Part shown: piece after piece, positions 15,699 through 24,172 of the stretch
Numbering within the stretch: the stretch's first letter is position 1
Layout of the letters: each line of letters opens with the position of its first letter
NCBI GenBank assembly: GCA_965198795.1
Contig: OZ240674.1
Coordinates: 1,860,001-1,924,000, forward strand
Direction: 5' to 3'
Origin: G965198795 sp965198795
Lineage (GTDB): Bacteria; Pseudomonadota; Alphaproteobacteria; Rhodospirillales; Casp-alpha2
Length of the DNA stretch: 64,000 bases
Translations under genes and position numbers: made by a program
Notes under the pieces: generated by a model
The model's input: the letters and a program-made list of their open reading frames with translations, nothing else
Database searches by the model: none
Told to the model about the DNA's origin: nothing

Positions 15699-15779
15699 CG
15701 CCAGGCCGGTTCAAGTAACGCCAGGCCGGTTCAAGTAACGCCAGGCCGGTTCAAGTAACGCCAGGCCGGTTCAAGTAAC
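15689..15779 (+). repeat. 20-bp tandem repeat duplicating the infA stop region
   Basis: The unit GGTTCAAGTAACGCCAGGCC is present in four full copies plus a fifth partial one. Each GGTTCAAGTAA copies the last infA codons and stop codon. The array separates infA from maf. Confidence 0.95.
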
Positions 15780-15804
15780 CACGGACCATACGCCGGACCC
15801 CGCC

Positions 15805-16401
15805 ATGACGCCCCCCCTTATCCTTGCCTCCGCCTCGCCCCGACGCCTTGACCTGTTGGCCCGGGTGGGGATAACGCCGGACCTGACAGCGCCGGCGGAC
15901 GTCGATGAAGCGCCCTTGGCGAACGAACCGCCGCGCGTTCTCGCTCTCCGGCTTGCGAGCGAGAAGGCCGCCGCCGTCTCCTCGTCCCATCCGGGCGCCT
16001 TTGTTCTCGCGGCGGACACCGTCGTCGCGCTGGGCCGGCGTTCCATTCCCAAGCCCGCCGACGCGGCGGAAGCGGGACGGTTTCTGAAATTGCTATCGGG
16101 CCGGCGGCACGCCGTCATCGGAGGCGTCGCCCTGGTGCGCCCCGATGGGCGCGCCATCGCCAGGCGCGTCACCACCATCGTTCAGTTCAAACGCCTATCG
16201 AGCGCGGAAATCGAGGGCTACGCGGCTTCCGGCGAATGGGAGGGAAAAGCGGGCGGCTACGCCATCCAGGGATTGGGCGCGTTGTTCGTCAAACAAGTCA
16301 TCGGCAGTTATCCCAACGTGGTGGGGCTGTGCGTCCAAACCGTCATCGGTCTGTTGTCCGGCGCGGGGTATCCCCACCCTTTGAAAAGGCCGGCGCCGTG
16401 A
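15805..16401 (+). CDS. maf: Maf family nucleotide pyrophosphatase
   Basis: A 198-residue nucleoside triphosphate pyrophosphatase thought to clear modified or non-canonical nucleotides. Family motifs are LILASASPRRLDLLARVGI at the N-terminus, AADTVVALGRR (catalytic Asp, about residue 73), LSGRRHAVIGGVALV, and the C-terminal GGYAIQGLGALFVKQVIGSY. Length is normal. The start ATG 15805 lies after the tandem-repeat array. Its stop overlaps the GTG start of the next gene (GTGA), so the pair is coupled. The order infA-maf-RNase G-yacG is typical of alphaproteobacteria. Confidence 0.92.
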   Translation: MTPPLILASASPRRLDLLARVGITPDLTAPADVDEAPLANEPPRVLALRLASEKAAAVSSSHPGAFVLAADTVVALGRRSIPKPADAAEAGRFLKLLSGRRHAVIGGVALVRPDGRAIARRVTTIVQFKRLSSAEIEGYAASGEWEGKAGGYAIQGLGALFVKQVIGSYPNVVGLCVQTVIGLLSGAGYPHPLKRPAP

Positions 16402-17777
16402 GGCCCGAGTTGGTTCTGATTCAGCAAGATCCCGGCCAGATTCGCGTTGCGTTGCTGGATAGGGATCAACAGGTGATCGAGGTTTTGCATGAACGCCCGG
16501 GGCTCGATCCCGTATCGCGCGCCGGAGCCGTCGTCCGGGGGCGCGTGCGTAAAATCGACCGGGACTTGAACGCGGCCTTCATCGACCTTGGCGATGAAAC
16601 GGATGGTTTCCTGGGCTTCAACGACGCCAAGCGTTTCGGCACGGAAGACGAGAAAGCCAAATCCATCAAATTCCTCATGAGCGAGGGCGATAGACTGCTG
16701 GTGCAGGTGGACCGGGACGGTTACGGCGCCAAGGGTCCCAAGCTCACCCGCCGGCTTCAACTCGGCGGCCGCTATATTCAACTCCGTGTGGGGAACCGGG
16801 GCCTGAAGTTCCCCAGGTTTCTCAATCGAAAGGATAGGGCGAACCTGACAGCCGTGGAGAACGCCCTGCCGCCCGGCCTGGAAGCGACATTCCACCCGGC
16901 CGCCTCCGGCGCCCGCGTCAACGAGGTCTTGGGGGAGATGGAGGACCTCGTCATCCGTCTGAAAGCGCTGACCCGCGATGCGGGAAACGATTTAAGCTTT
17001 CCGCCATCGGCGCCGTCCGGCGTCCTGGCCCTGGCCTTCAGCCGTTGCGCGCCGGAGCCCATGATCGTCACCAACACGGCCTCCATGGCGGCGCGCATCC
17101 ATCGGCACATGCCGGACGCCGATATATCCAGGCCGCCGTCGAACCGCCCGCTGTTCGAGGGTTTCGGCGTCGAGGACGTCATCCAGGACGCCTTGGCGCC
17201 GCAAGTCATGTTAACCAGGGGCGGCCGCATGACCATCAACGAAACGCCCGCACTGACCGCCATTGACATTGACACCGCGGCGGCGTCGGGCGGCGGCGGC
17301 ACGCCGGCTAAATTGGCGAGGGAGGTCAATATGGCCGCCGTCAAGCGGCTCGCGCGCGAATTCCGGCTCCGCAACATCGGCGGTCAGATCATAATCGACG
17401 TTGTGCCCATGAAATCCAAAAAAGACCGCCAGGACGTGCTGACGGCGTTCAAACAGGCTCTTGAGCCCGACCCCAACGAATGCCATGTGCTGGGCTATAC
17501 GGGTCTAGGTCTGATCGAATTGACACGCCGCCGGATGGGGGCGTCCCTGGCGCGGCGGCTGTTGAAGGCGCCGGAGGCCGTCCCGTCCCCCGGCGCCGAA
17601 GCCCTCGCACGCTTGGCGGCGGCCGTCGAGGCCGGTGGAGCGTCTCCCCGCATTCGAGCGTCGCGCGCCGTCATCGGTGTGCTGAAAGGATCGCTAACCG
17701 CCGCGGTAAAGGAAGCGGAAGCGCAATTGGGCGCGGCGATCGTCTTGGAACATGTGGATGGCGGCGGCGATGACTGA
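16398..17777 (+). CDS. rng: Ribonuclease E/G family protein
   Basis: A 459-residue endoribonuclease related to RNase G, acting on rRNA precursors and mRNA. The S1-like segment RGRVRKIDRDLNAAFIDLGD is at about residues 45-65. The catalytic metal-binding aspartates lie in LTAIDIDTAAASG (about residues 285-297) and GGQIIIDVVPM (about 330-340). It is shorter than most RNase E and lacks the long C-terminal scaffold. I use GTG 16398, which overlaps the maf stop as GTGA; an open frame further upstream inside maf is not credible. The C-terminus overlaps yacG by 8 bases. Confidence 0.88.
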   Translation: MRPELVLIQQDPGQIRVALLDRDQQVIEVLHERPGLDPVSRAGAVVRGRVRKIDRDLNAAFIDLGDETDGFLGFNDAKRFGTEDEKAKSIKFLMSEGDRLLVQVDRDGYGAKGPKLTRRLQLGGRYIQLRVGNRGLKFPRFLNRKDRANLTAVENALPPGLEATFHPAASGARVNEVLGEMEDLVIRLKALTRDAGNDLSFPPSAPSGVLALAFSRCAPEPMIVTNTASMAARIHRHMPDADISRPPSNRPLFEGFGVEDVIQDALAPQVMLTRGGRMTINETPALTAIDIDTAAASGGGGTPAKLAREVNMAAVKRLAREFRLRNIGGQIIIDVVPMKSKKDRQDVLTAFKQALEPDPNECHVLGYTGLGLIELTRRRMGASLARRLLKAPEAVPSPGAEALARLAAAVEAGGASPRIRASRAVIGVLKGSLTAAVKEAEAQLGAAIVLEHVDGGGDD

Positions 17778-18048
17778 CGACACCCGTCCGCCCCCCGCCC
17801 GCGTCTTCGACCTCGCGGATGCGAAAGCCAGAAAGCGCCGAGAAAAGCCCTGTCCCATCTGCGGCGAACCGTCGCCGCAGACGTATCATCCGTTCTGCTC
17901 CAAGCGCTGCGCGGATCTGGATTTGGGCAACTGGCTGGACGGGGCATATCGATTACCGGCGGATGAAATTGATGAGGAAGCATTGGACGAACTGACGCGT
18001 GACGCGGACCGGACCGGCGGCTTTGGCGGCGGCGACGCGGAAGAGTGA
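17770..18048 (+). CDS. yacG: DNA gyrase inhibitor YacG, zinc-binding
   Basis: A 92-residue protein with the YacG zinc ribbon: CPICGEPSPQTYHPFCSKRC, giving ligands Cys28, Cys31, Cys43 and Cys47. The following DLGNWLDGAYRLPADE is the usual family continuation (E. coli YacG binds GyrB). The acidic C-terminal tail is probably disordered. ATG 17770 overlaps the end of the RNase gene by 8 bases. It closes the conserved operon; tRNA-Phe follows 104 bases later. Confidence 0.9.
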   Translation: MTDDTRPPPARVFDLADAKARKRREKPCPICGEPSPQTYHPFCSKRCADLDLGNWLDGAYRLPADEIDEEALDELTRDADRTGGFGGGDAEE

Positions 18049-18152
18049 GCGGAACCCGCTTTCCTCGCCGGATTGCCTCTGGACAGGTCCCCCCAAGTCT
18101 TTTATACACCGCCGTCTTGACGCCGTTTCGGTCCTCGGACCGTGACGTCGGC

Positions 18153-18228
18153 GCCCGGGTAGCTCAGTTGGTAGAGCATGCGACTGAAAATCGCAGTGCC
18201 GGTGGTTCGATTCCGCCCCCGGGCACCA
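18153..18228 (+). tRNA. tRNA-Phe (GAA)
   Basis: A 76-base cloverleaf with acceptor stem GCCCGGG/CCCGGGC, D-loop AGCTCAGTTGGTAGAGC, anticodon GAA at 18186-18188 in GACTGAAAATC, T-loop GGTTCGATTCC, and an encoded CCA end. Its place after yacG is the usual one in alphaproteobacteria. Confidence 0.97.
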
Positions 18229-18299
18229 TTGTTTTTTCTGGATTACCGGCCTTGGTCACCTGTTTCGAAACCGAACGACGCCTCTAATCGAGTCCTTGG

Positions 18300-18497
18300 A
18301 TGGCAAATTATCTGGATGCTCCGGGTTATTCACTGCCCGGCTTTGAAAAGGAAGTCCCCGCCCCGCGGCGGGATGGCGCGGAAATCCATCAATCAGCGTT
18401 CAACGAGTTGTTCCACGTTTGGCGATTGAGCGAACAGGATAAGACGCCGCCCGGGGCTCTCGCCAATGACGCCGCCCCAATGACGCCGCCCCAATGA
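18300..18497 (+). CDS. Possible small hypothetical protein
   Basis: A 65-codon frame from ATG 18300 (MANYLDAPGYSLPGFEKEVP). The middle is acidic and aromatic (GAEIHQSAFNELFHVWRLSE). There is no clear ribosome site, and the 3' end runs into a 14-bp tandem repeat, which may have replaced the original C-terminus. It lies alone in the 536-base gap between tRNA-Phe and the chemoreceptor gene. I recognise no family; it may not be expressed. Confidence 0.35.
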   Translation: MANYLDAPGYSLPGFEKEVPAPRRDGAEIHQSAFNELFHVWRLSEQDKTPPGALANDAAPMTPPQ

Positions 18498-18505
18498 CGC
18501 CGCCG
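18465..18505 (+). repeat. 14-bp tandem repeat
   Basis: AATGACGCCGCCCC occurs three times in a row (the last copy one base short). Confidence 0.85.
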
Positions 18506-18609
18506 ACGTCGTGCGCAAGCGGGGTTCCAACGTCTCCACCCGCCTTACGTGATGCGGCGTAAACCCCGCGTCCGCTTAATGGTACTGAGCGCAAATACGA
18601 AAAATACGA

Positions 18610-18651
18610 ATTGAACAGTTCACACAGGATATTGAACAGTTCACACAGGAT
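18610..18651 (+). repeat. 21-bp tandem duplication upstream of the chemoreceptor gene
   Basis: ATTGAACAGTTCACACAGGAT (21 bp, split here as ATTGAACAGTT and CACACAGGAT) is present twice, back to back and identical. It lies in the likely promoter region of the following gene. Confidence 0.9.
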
Positions 18652-18783
18652 AACGTACGAACCCACCTGGCGCGTCTGAACGGTGAACGGACGCAACAAC
18701 ACGGGGATTGAGGTACATCCAATGACCCAGCTGGGAATAACCAGCACAATCCAAATAGCCGGGTAATGGAAAAGGGAGAGCGT

Positions 18784-20217
18784 ATGCTGACTGGAAACGA
18801 CACTGACGGGACAGCGGGACAACGGCCCGGTGGAGGAGCGCGAAATCTGGATGATTTCGCGTCGGATACGATGCGCAGGGCCGAAGACTTGAGCCTGGAG
18901 GTGGCTGATATTTCCGGGACTATTGAGGGCGTGGCGCGATTTGTCCTCCACCAGGTTACGCTGTTCCGGAATTTGGCCGGAATTGTCTCGGCCATGAATG
19001 ACTCCACAGAGGGGATTGGCTCCGCCAGTCAACAGACCTTGGACATCGCCGTGGAAGCCAATGAACAGGTCACCGCCTCCCGGAATACAATCCAGGAGGC
19101 AATCGCTGAAATCAAACAGATGGCGGAATCGATTCGCCGCGTCGAAGACCACCTCTCGGGTTTAAGCGAGTCTCTTAAGAATGTCTCCAGTATCGCGGAA
19201 GGCATTCAGGCCATCGCGAAACAAACCAACTTACTGGCACTGAACGCGACCATCGAGGCGGCCCGCGCGGGCGAAGCCGGCAAAGGCTTCGCTGTGGTCG
19301 CCGGAGAGGTCAAGGCGTTGGCCAATCAGACCTCGCAATCGACAGACCAAATCAATGAGACGGTCAAGAAACTCAATGACCGGACAGCTATCCTGTTCAC
19401 GGATGTGACGCAAGCCATCAAGGCGGCGGAGAGCGTGACGACCGGCGTCAACGTGATCAATGAGACCATCGACGGTTACGACGCGATATTTAAAGACGTC
19501 GAGACCAACGTAGAAAAGATTTCCGTTTCCGCTCATGACAACAGCCAGAAATGCGTCCATGTGACGACGGAACTCGACAAATTGACCGAGGGCGTCAACC
19601 TAACCAGCGGCAACCTGAAGACCGCGGACGAGCGTGTCTCAAAGGTCTTGAACTTGTCCGAAGGTTTAATCGGATTCATCGCCAAAAGCGGCCTGAAGAC
19701 ACACGACACGAAATTTATCGACGCGGTCCGCCGCACGGCCTCCGACGTCTCCGCGCTGTTCGAAGCCGCTCTCGAAAGCGGCAAAATTTCTCAAGCTGAT
19801 TTGTTTGACCGGACTTATGTCCCGATCCCAAACACCAATCCCGAACAGGTGACGACGCGGTTTGTCGATTTTACCGACGGCGTATTGCCGGCCATTCAAG
19901 AACCGCTTTTGGATTTGGATTCGAAAATCGTGTTTTGCGCCGTGATGGACGAGAACGCATTTCTGCCGACTCATAATCTGAAGTTTTCCAAACCGCAGGG
20001 CGCGGACCCTGAGTGGAACAACGCGAACTGCCGGAACCGCCGGGTCTTCAATGACCGGACAGGCTTAACGGCGGCGCAAAACAAAGAGCCGTTCATCTTG
20101 CAAACCTATCGGCGGGACATGGGCGGCGGAAGTTTCACCATGATGAAAGATATTTCCGCCCCTGTCTGGGTCCGGGACCGTCACTGGGGATGTTTCCGAA
20201 TGGGCGTAAAAATTTGA
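18784..20217 (+). CDS. Soluble methyl-accepting chemotaxis protein with an unusual C-terminal domain
   Basis: A 477-residue receptor-like protein with no membrane segment. The conserved signalling hairpin tip is IAKQTNLLALNATIEAARAG followed by EAGKGFAVVAGEVKALANQT (about residues 143-180), which couples to CheA and CheW. The flanking helices are long coiled coils. After residue 300 comes a C-terminal domain of about 170 residues, with FIDAVRRTASDVSALFEAAL, AVMDENAFLPTHNLKFS and the end RDRHWGCFRMGVKI. It resembles the sensory domain found at the C-terminus of some cytoplasmic MCPs, but its ligand is unknown. I chose ATG 18784, which follows AAAGGGAGAGCGT; ATG 18766 is the alternative. A STAS-domain gene follows at 51 bases. 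Confidence 0.85.
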   Translation: MLTGNDTDGTAGQRPGGGARNLDDFASDTMRRAEDLSLEVADISGTIEGVARFVLHQVTLFRNLAGIVSAMNDSTEGIGSASQQTLDIAVEANEQVTASRNTIQEAIAEIKQMAESIRRVEDHLSGLSESLKNVSSIAEGIQAIAKQTNLLALNATIEAARAGEAGKGFAVVAGEVKALANQTSQSTDQINETVKKLNDRTAILFTDVTQAIKAAESVTTGVNVINETIDGYDAIFKDVETNVEKISVSAHDNSQKCVHVTTELDKLTEGVNLTSGNLKTADERVSKVLNLSEGLIGFIAKSGLKTHDTKFIDAVRRTASDVSALFEAALESGKISQADLFDRTYVPIPNTNPEQVTTRFVDFTDGVLPAIQEPLLDLDSKIVFCAVMDENAFLPTHNLKFSKPQGADPEWNNANCRNRRVFNDRTGLTAAQNKEPFILQTYRRDMGGGSFTMMKDISAPVWVRDRHWGCFRMGVKI

Positions 20218-20268
20218 ACGAGGAAACATCGCCACCGCCAACCCTAGCCACAGAGACGCAGCCACGCC

Positions 20269-20574
20269 ATGCAGTTCATTGTTGAAAACCAACCGGAGAA
20301 CATTGTCATCAGGGTTTCCGGCAAAATGATTTTCTCGGATCATGCGGCCTTTAAGGACCTGACAAAGGCAATTCTGTCCGTGGAAACGACAAAAGTCATT
20401 CTTGACATGGCCGAGGCCACTTTCATCGACTCGGCGGGAATCGGGATGCTGCTGTTGGCCAACGATGAAGTCAAGAAAACGACGATCAGGCTATCCATCG
20501 CGAACCTGAACGGTCAGGTCAAGGATATCTTTTATTCGCAACGGCTCAACGAGGTTTTTCACGTCATTGACTAG
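20269..20574 (+). CDS. STAS-domain protein (anti-anti-sigma factor type)
   Basis: A 101-residue single STAS domain. The loop ATFIDSAGIGMLLLANDEV (about residues 47-65) holds the serine that is phosphorylated in SpoIIAA/RsbV-type anti-anti-sigma factors, in the context DSAG. Length is normal for a stand-alone STAS protein. It lies 51 bases after the chemoreceptor gene on the same strand, so the two may form one signalling unit. No partner kinase or sigma factor is seen in the window. Confidence 0.85.
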   Translation: MQFIVENQPENIVIRVSGKMIFSDHAAFKDLTKAILSVETTKVILDMAEATFIDSAGIGMLLLANDEVKKTTIRLSIANLNGQVKDIFYSQRLNEVFHVID

Positions 20575-20702
20575 CTGTCCTTGGCGGGACGTAAACATCC
20601 GCGCCCGCGATGGGTTGGCTGGCGGCTGGCGGGGCAAGCGTTCCGCCAAGCGCCGGGCCGCGTCATGACGGGCGGGTCGTAGGCGGCCGCCGCGCCCCGG
20701 AC

Positions 20703-21467
20703 TCATGTCAGGGTTTCAGTGTCCTGGATGGGTTCATTACCCAACTCCCGGATTATGCTTCTGATAGCCTTGGAAGCGGCCTTGATCAAATTAGGGTCAC
20801 GCCCCCGAATGACAAGAGAGGCGCCGGGCTTTCCATCGCGCATAAAGGGATAACTGCCGATCTCGAGTTCAGGGTGCGCTTCTTGAACGGCTGTCAAACT
20901 GGCGGCGACCCGTCCTTCCGGTATGAAAGACGAAATCGTCTTTGACAACATGGGCCTGCCCCCGGCGAGTCTTCCGGCGAAACCATCGACCATGGCCCGC
21001 ATGATCCCGGGGACGCCCGGCAAGACAAAGACGTTTTCCACCTGAAAACCCGGCGCCCGGCTAACCGGGTTGTCCAATAACGTCGCGCCGGCGGGGATAT
21101 CCGCCATCTTCATGCGCGCGTCCGTCCTGTCTTCCGGCTTGTAATGTTCCCGAAGCATGGATTCGGCTTGAGGGCTCCGTTCCAAGGCGATCCCAAACGC
21201 CCGGGCGATGGAGAGCGCCGTGATGTCGTCGTGCGTCGGTCCAATGCCTCCTGTCGTAAAAACGTAGTCGAACCGGGCCCGCAACTCATTAACCGTCGAG
21301 ATGATGGTCTCTTCCATGTCCGGAATGATCCGGGCCTCCATCATGCGCACGCCGCAGCGATTCAGGCGCTTGGCAAGCCAGGAAAGGTTGGCGTCCCTGG
21401 TCCGTCCCGAAAGCACTTCATTGCCGATGACGACGAGCGCCGAAGTGAAGACTTTTTCGCTATTCAT
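20703..21467 (-). CDS. CinA-like molybdopterin-binding domain protein
   Basis: A 254-residue protein of the competence/damage-inducible CinA N-terminal (MoaB/MoeA-like) family. Key motifs are VVIGNEVLSGRTRDANLSWL near the N-terminus and DYVFTTGGIGPTHDDITALS (about residues 58-77). It lacks the C-terminal nicotinamide-mononucleotide deamidase domain of full CinA, which is common in proteobacteria. I start at ATG 21467 because the core begins there; the frame is open to 21548 without a ribosome site. It is convergent with the STAS gene. Function in this organism is unknown. Confidence 0.82.
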   Translation of the reverse strand: MNSEKVFTSALVVIGNEVLSGRTRDANLSWLAKRLNRCGVRMMEARIIPDMEETIISTVNELRARFDYVFTTGGIGPTHDDITALSIARAFGIALERSPQAESMLREHYKPEDRTDARMKMADIPAGATLLDNPVSRAPGFQVENVFVLPGVPGIMRAMVDGFAGRLAGGRPMLSKTISSFIPEGRVAASLTAVQEAHPELEIGSYPFMRDGKPGASLVIRGRDPNLIKAASKAIRSIIRELGNEPIQDTETLT

Positions 21468-21679
21468 ATCCAGCCCCGCCGTCTGGTCAATCGCGTGGCA
21501 GCCTAGAGCAATTCCCGGGCCGAAGAAAGCCGACCGGCCCTCGGTCAAGAGGAGGGCAGGGGGAAGGGAATTCAGATGCCGGCCTTGGACGCCGCAGCCG
21601 CGGTTGGATCAACGTGGCGGCGTCAAGCGATTGGCCGGGCTGCATCGCCGCGCTATTGCCGTCAAAAGCGCCGCATGGA

Positions 21680-21885
21680 TTTTTAAATACAGAGAATAAT
21701 TTTTCATTAAATATAAATCTACATGGAAATATTATCTGTGATGTGTTTTTCAATAGTGAATAATATTTAAAAAGATATTTTCTTCTCTTTTTGTAGATAG
21801 CATTGGATTTAAATTCAATTTTGCTTTTGAATTTGAAGGCAGATTGGTTAACATCTACCTTAAAATTCAACAATAAGGGGGTTAA
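21680..21885. other. Very AT-rich leader region
   Basis: About 200 bases of strikingly AT-rich DNA with many runs of A and T lie directly before the gene at 21886. No gene is seen in it. It could be a strong promoter/UP-element region, a nucleoid-protein binding site, or inserted foreign DNA. Confidence 0.5.
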
Positions 21886-22287
21886 ATGACTCTGACCTAC
21901 AGTGCCGAACAACACCGCGAGTACTTGTGGCTGACCGATATCGTCGGCGCCGAATGGATCGGCGTGTTCGAGGGCGACACGGATTTTTACAGCGCGGTCT
22001 ATTGGGATCTGCTGACGAAGCTTTGGCGTGTTTCCGCCCCACAGCGCAAAACCGACGCCTTGAAATTCATGACCGCGGTCAAATCGGCGCATACGGCCGG
22101 TAAATATGTCGAAACCGCCATTCAGAAGGGCCTGATCGTGGAAATCGGCAACCCTGAGGACGCCCGTTCCAAACTATTGGAACTGTCGCCCGCGTTCCGC
22201 AGAAAACTCGATGATTTCTTTGACAAAGTCATCGCTGAATTACGCGTCATGCATGACCGCCTGGGTGAAAAAGGCCCCATGCCTTGA
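21886..22287 (+). CDS. Hypothetical protein, possible winged-helix regulator
   Basis: A 133-residue protein from ATG 21886, which follows AAGGGGGTTAA. The order of helices and the segment KSAHTAGKYVETAIQKGLIV with ELSPAFRRKLDDFFDKVIAE recall the recognition helix, wing and C-terminal helix of MarR-like winged-helix proteins. I see no catalytic motif. It stands alone downstream of a 200-base AT-rich leader. The regulator call is inference from pattern only. Confidence 0.55.
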   Translation: MTLTYSAEQHREYLWLTDIVGAEWIGVFEGDTDFYSAVYWDLLTKLWRVSAPQRKTDALKFMTAVKSAHTAGKYVETAIQKGLIVEIGNPEDARSKLLELSPAFRRKLDDFFDKVIAELRVMHDRLGEKGPMP

Positions 22288-22352
22288 TTTTTGATGAATA
22301 TTTTCGAACGCGCGCGCTTGACCGGCGCGCATGGGTCCAATTACCGATCCGA

Positions 22353-22814
22353 TCAAAGCAGATCACGAAGAAGACCGATCAGCGGCTTATCCGCCTCGGG
22401 CATGGCTAAGCCGGCAAGCCGGGCGGGATAGACCCACTTCAGCGCCTGAGCCTCGTTCGCCATCGGCGACCCTTTCCATTGACGCGCGACGTACAGCGGC
22501 ATCAACAGGTGAAAATCATCGTAGAGGTGGCTTGCGAAAGTCAGGGGCGCCAGGCAACTCTCGGTCAGATCGACGCCAAGTTCTTCCCTCAACTCCCGAA
22601 CGAGCGCCGTTTCAGGTAATTCGCCCCGCTCCACCTTTCCGCCGGGAAATTCCCAGAGTCCGGCCATCTTCCCGCCCTCGGGCCGTTGAGCGACCAGCAC
22701 ACGGCCATCGACGTCCACCAAGGCGGCGGCCACCACAAGTACGGTCTTGATTTCGCCGGCGCCTTTTCGGAAATCCGCGTCCCAACAACCGGAATCAGGT
22801 CCCTCGACGGTCAA
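22353..22814 (-). CDS. mutT: 8-oxo-dGTP diphosphatase, MutT-type Nudix hydrolase
   Basis: A 153-residue Nudix enzyme that hydrolyses oxidised nucleotides before they enter DNA. The Nudix box GX5EX7REUXEEXGU is complete in GGKVERGELPETALVRELRE followed by ELGV (about residues 57-80). The approach KTVLVVAAALVDVDGRVLVA and QRPEGGKMAGLWEFPGG is typical of MutT. No ATG is available: TTG 22814 follows GGAGACATGCC and gives a 20-residue leader before the conserved part. It lies 92 bases after argJ in the ppiC-argJ-mutT series. Confidence 0.87.
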   Translation of the reverse strand: MTVEGPDSGCWDADFRKGAGEIKTVLVVAAALVDVDGRVLVAQRPEGGKMAGLWEFPGGKVERGELPETALVRELREELGVDLTESCLAPLTFASHLYDDFHLLMPLYVARQWKGSPMANEAQALKWVYPARLAGLAMPEADKPLIGLLRDLL

Positions 22815-22834
22815 GGCATGTCTCCAGTGTTCTG

Positions 22835-22890
22835 TCCGTCATCCCATTGAGGCCGGGCTCAACGACGGTTGGTCTCCCGCTTTCGCGGTG
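22835..22890. repeat. Dispersed palindromic repeat, degenerate copy
   Basis: CCGTCATCCC...GGTCTCCCGCTTTCGCGGTGA in the argJ-mutT gap is a decayed copy of the repeat seen near 4.3 and 29.7 kb. Confidence 0.4.
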
Positions 22891-22906
22891 AAGACGCGCG
22901 CGGGCT

Positions 22907-24145
22907 TCAGGACCGGTAATCCGCGTTGATCGAGATATAACCATGCGTGAAGTCACAGGTCCAAACGGTCGCTTCGCCCGCGCCGACGCCGACGCCGGTT
23001 TCGATCAACACGTGATCGCCCTTCATGTGCTCCGTCACCGGCGCCTCGTCATAGCCGTTCACGGCGAGGCCGTCTTTGGCGATGGTGACGCCGCCTATGG
23101 ATATCCACATCCTGTCCCGGTCAGCCGCCTCGCCCGCCTTCCCCACGGCCATGACCACGCGGCCCCAGTTCGCGTCCTCGCCCGCGATGGCGGTCTTGAC
23201 TAGGGGCGAGTTCGCGATGGAAAGCCCGATCGTTTTGGCCGCCTGATCGTCTTCCGCCTCGTAAACCCGGATTTCGACAAACTTGGAGGCGCCTTCGCCG
23301 TCTTTAACGACCTGGTGGGCCAGATCGAGCAGCACGATGTCCAGCTTTTCGCGGAAATCAGCCAGGGCCGGATCATCAATACCGTCGAACTCGGCCTTGT
23401 TGCCGGCTTTGCCGGTGGCGAACAGCATCAAGCTGTCCGAGGTGGAGGTGTCGCTATCGACCGTTATTGCGTTGAAGCTCTTGCCGGTGCCGGCGCCAAG
23501 CAGCGTCTGGAGCAGGTTTTGAGGAATGACCGCATCCGTGAAGACGTAGCACAACATGGTCGCCATATCCGGCGCGATCATGCCGGAACCCTTCGCGATA
23601 CCCGAGATATTGACATCCCGGCCGCCTATCCTGGCGCCCGCGCCCGCGCCTTTGGGGAACGTGTCCGTGGTCATGATGGCGGAGGCGGCCTCCATCCAGG
23701 AAGCATCCCCGAGTTCCGTGACCATTTCGGACAATTGAGAGATAATGACGGACGAATCCAGCGGCTCGCCGATCACGCCGGTCGATGCGCCAAACACGCG
23801 TGACGGACGGCAGGCCAGATGATCCGCGACGGCTTCCGCAATCTGCTCCACCGCTTCTTCACCCTTTTTACCGGAGAACGCGTTGGCGTTTCCCGCGTTG
23901 ACGATCAAGGCGGACGCCTGCTCGCCGTTTAGGTTCTTCCGGCACCATTCAACGGGCGCGGACGCCGTTTTCGACCTGGTGAAGACGCCGGCCGCCACCG
24001 TGCCCGGCTCAAAAGCGCAGAGCAGAACGTCGGCGCGGTCTTTGTATTTCACCCTGCACGCGCGCGTGGCCATCTTGAGCCCGTCAATGGGGGCCAAGTC
24101 CGGAAAATTGTCCGGTGCGAGCGGAGAACGGGTCAAGTCCGGCAT
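22907..24145 (-). CDS. argJ: Bifunctional glutamate N-acetyltransferase / amino-acid acetyltransferase
   Basis: A 412-residue enzyme of the cyclic arginine pathway that moves acetyl from acetylornithine to glutamate. The self-cleavage site is in SGMIAPDMATMLCYVFTDAV, where the chain splits between Ala and Thr and the Thr becomes the nucleophile (about residues 186-205). Other signatures are SALIVNAGNANAFSG, VFGASTGVIGEPLD and SPLVKTAIAGEDANWGRVVM. The C-terminus CDFTHGYISINADYRS is that of the family. The gene lies 27 bases after the parvulin gene and is probably cotranscribed with it. Confidence 0.95.
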   Translation of the reverse strand: MPDLTRSPLAPDNFPDLAPIDGLKMATRACRVKYKDRADVLLCAFEPGTVAAGVFTRSKTASAPVEWCRKNLNGEQASALIVNAGNANAFSGKKGEEAVEQIAEAVADHLACRPSRVFGASTGVIGEPLDSSVIISQLSEMVTELGDASWMEAASAIMTTDTFPKGAGAGARIGGRDVNISGIAKGSGMIAPDMATMLCYVFTDAVIPQNLLQTLLGAGTGKSFNAITVDSDTSTSDSLMLFATGKAGNKAEFDGIDDPALADFREKLDIVLLDLAHQVVKDGEGASKFVEIRVYEAEDDQAAKTIGLSIANSPLVKTAIAGEDANWGRVVMAVGKAGEAADRDRMWISIGGVTIAKDGLAVNGYDEAPVTEHMKGDHVLIETGVGVGAGEATVWTCDFTHGYISINADYRS

Positions 24146-24172
24146 GACGTGCGGGGCCTGTTGCTGGCTGGG

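Noticed and set aside
15689..15779. Possible CRISPR or iteron-type origin at the 20-bp repeat after infA
   Set aside because: Units are directly adjacent with no spacers, and each copies the infA end. It is a tandem duplication array, not CRISPR, and no replication gene is nearby.
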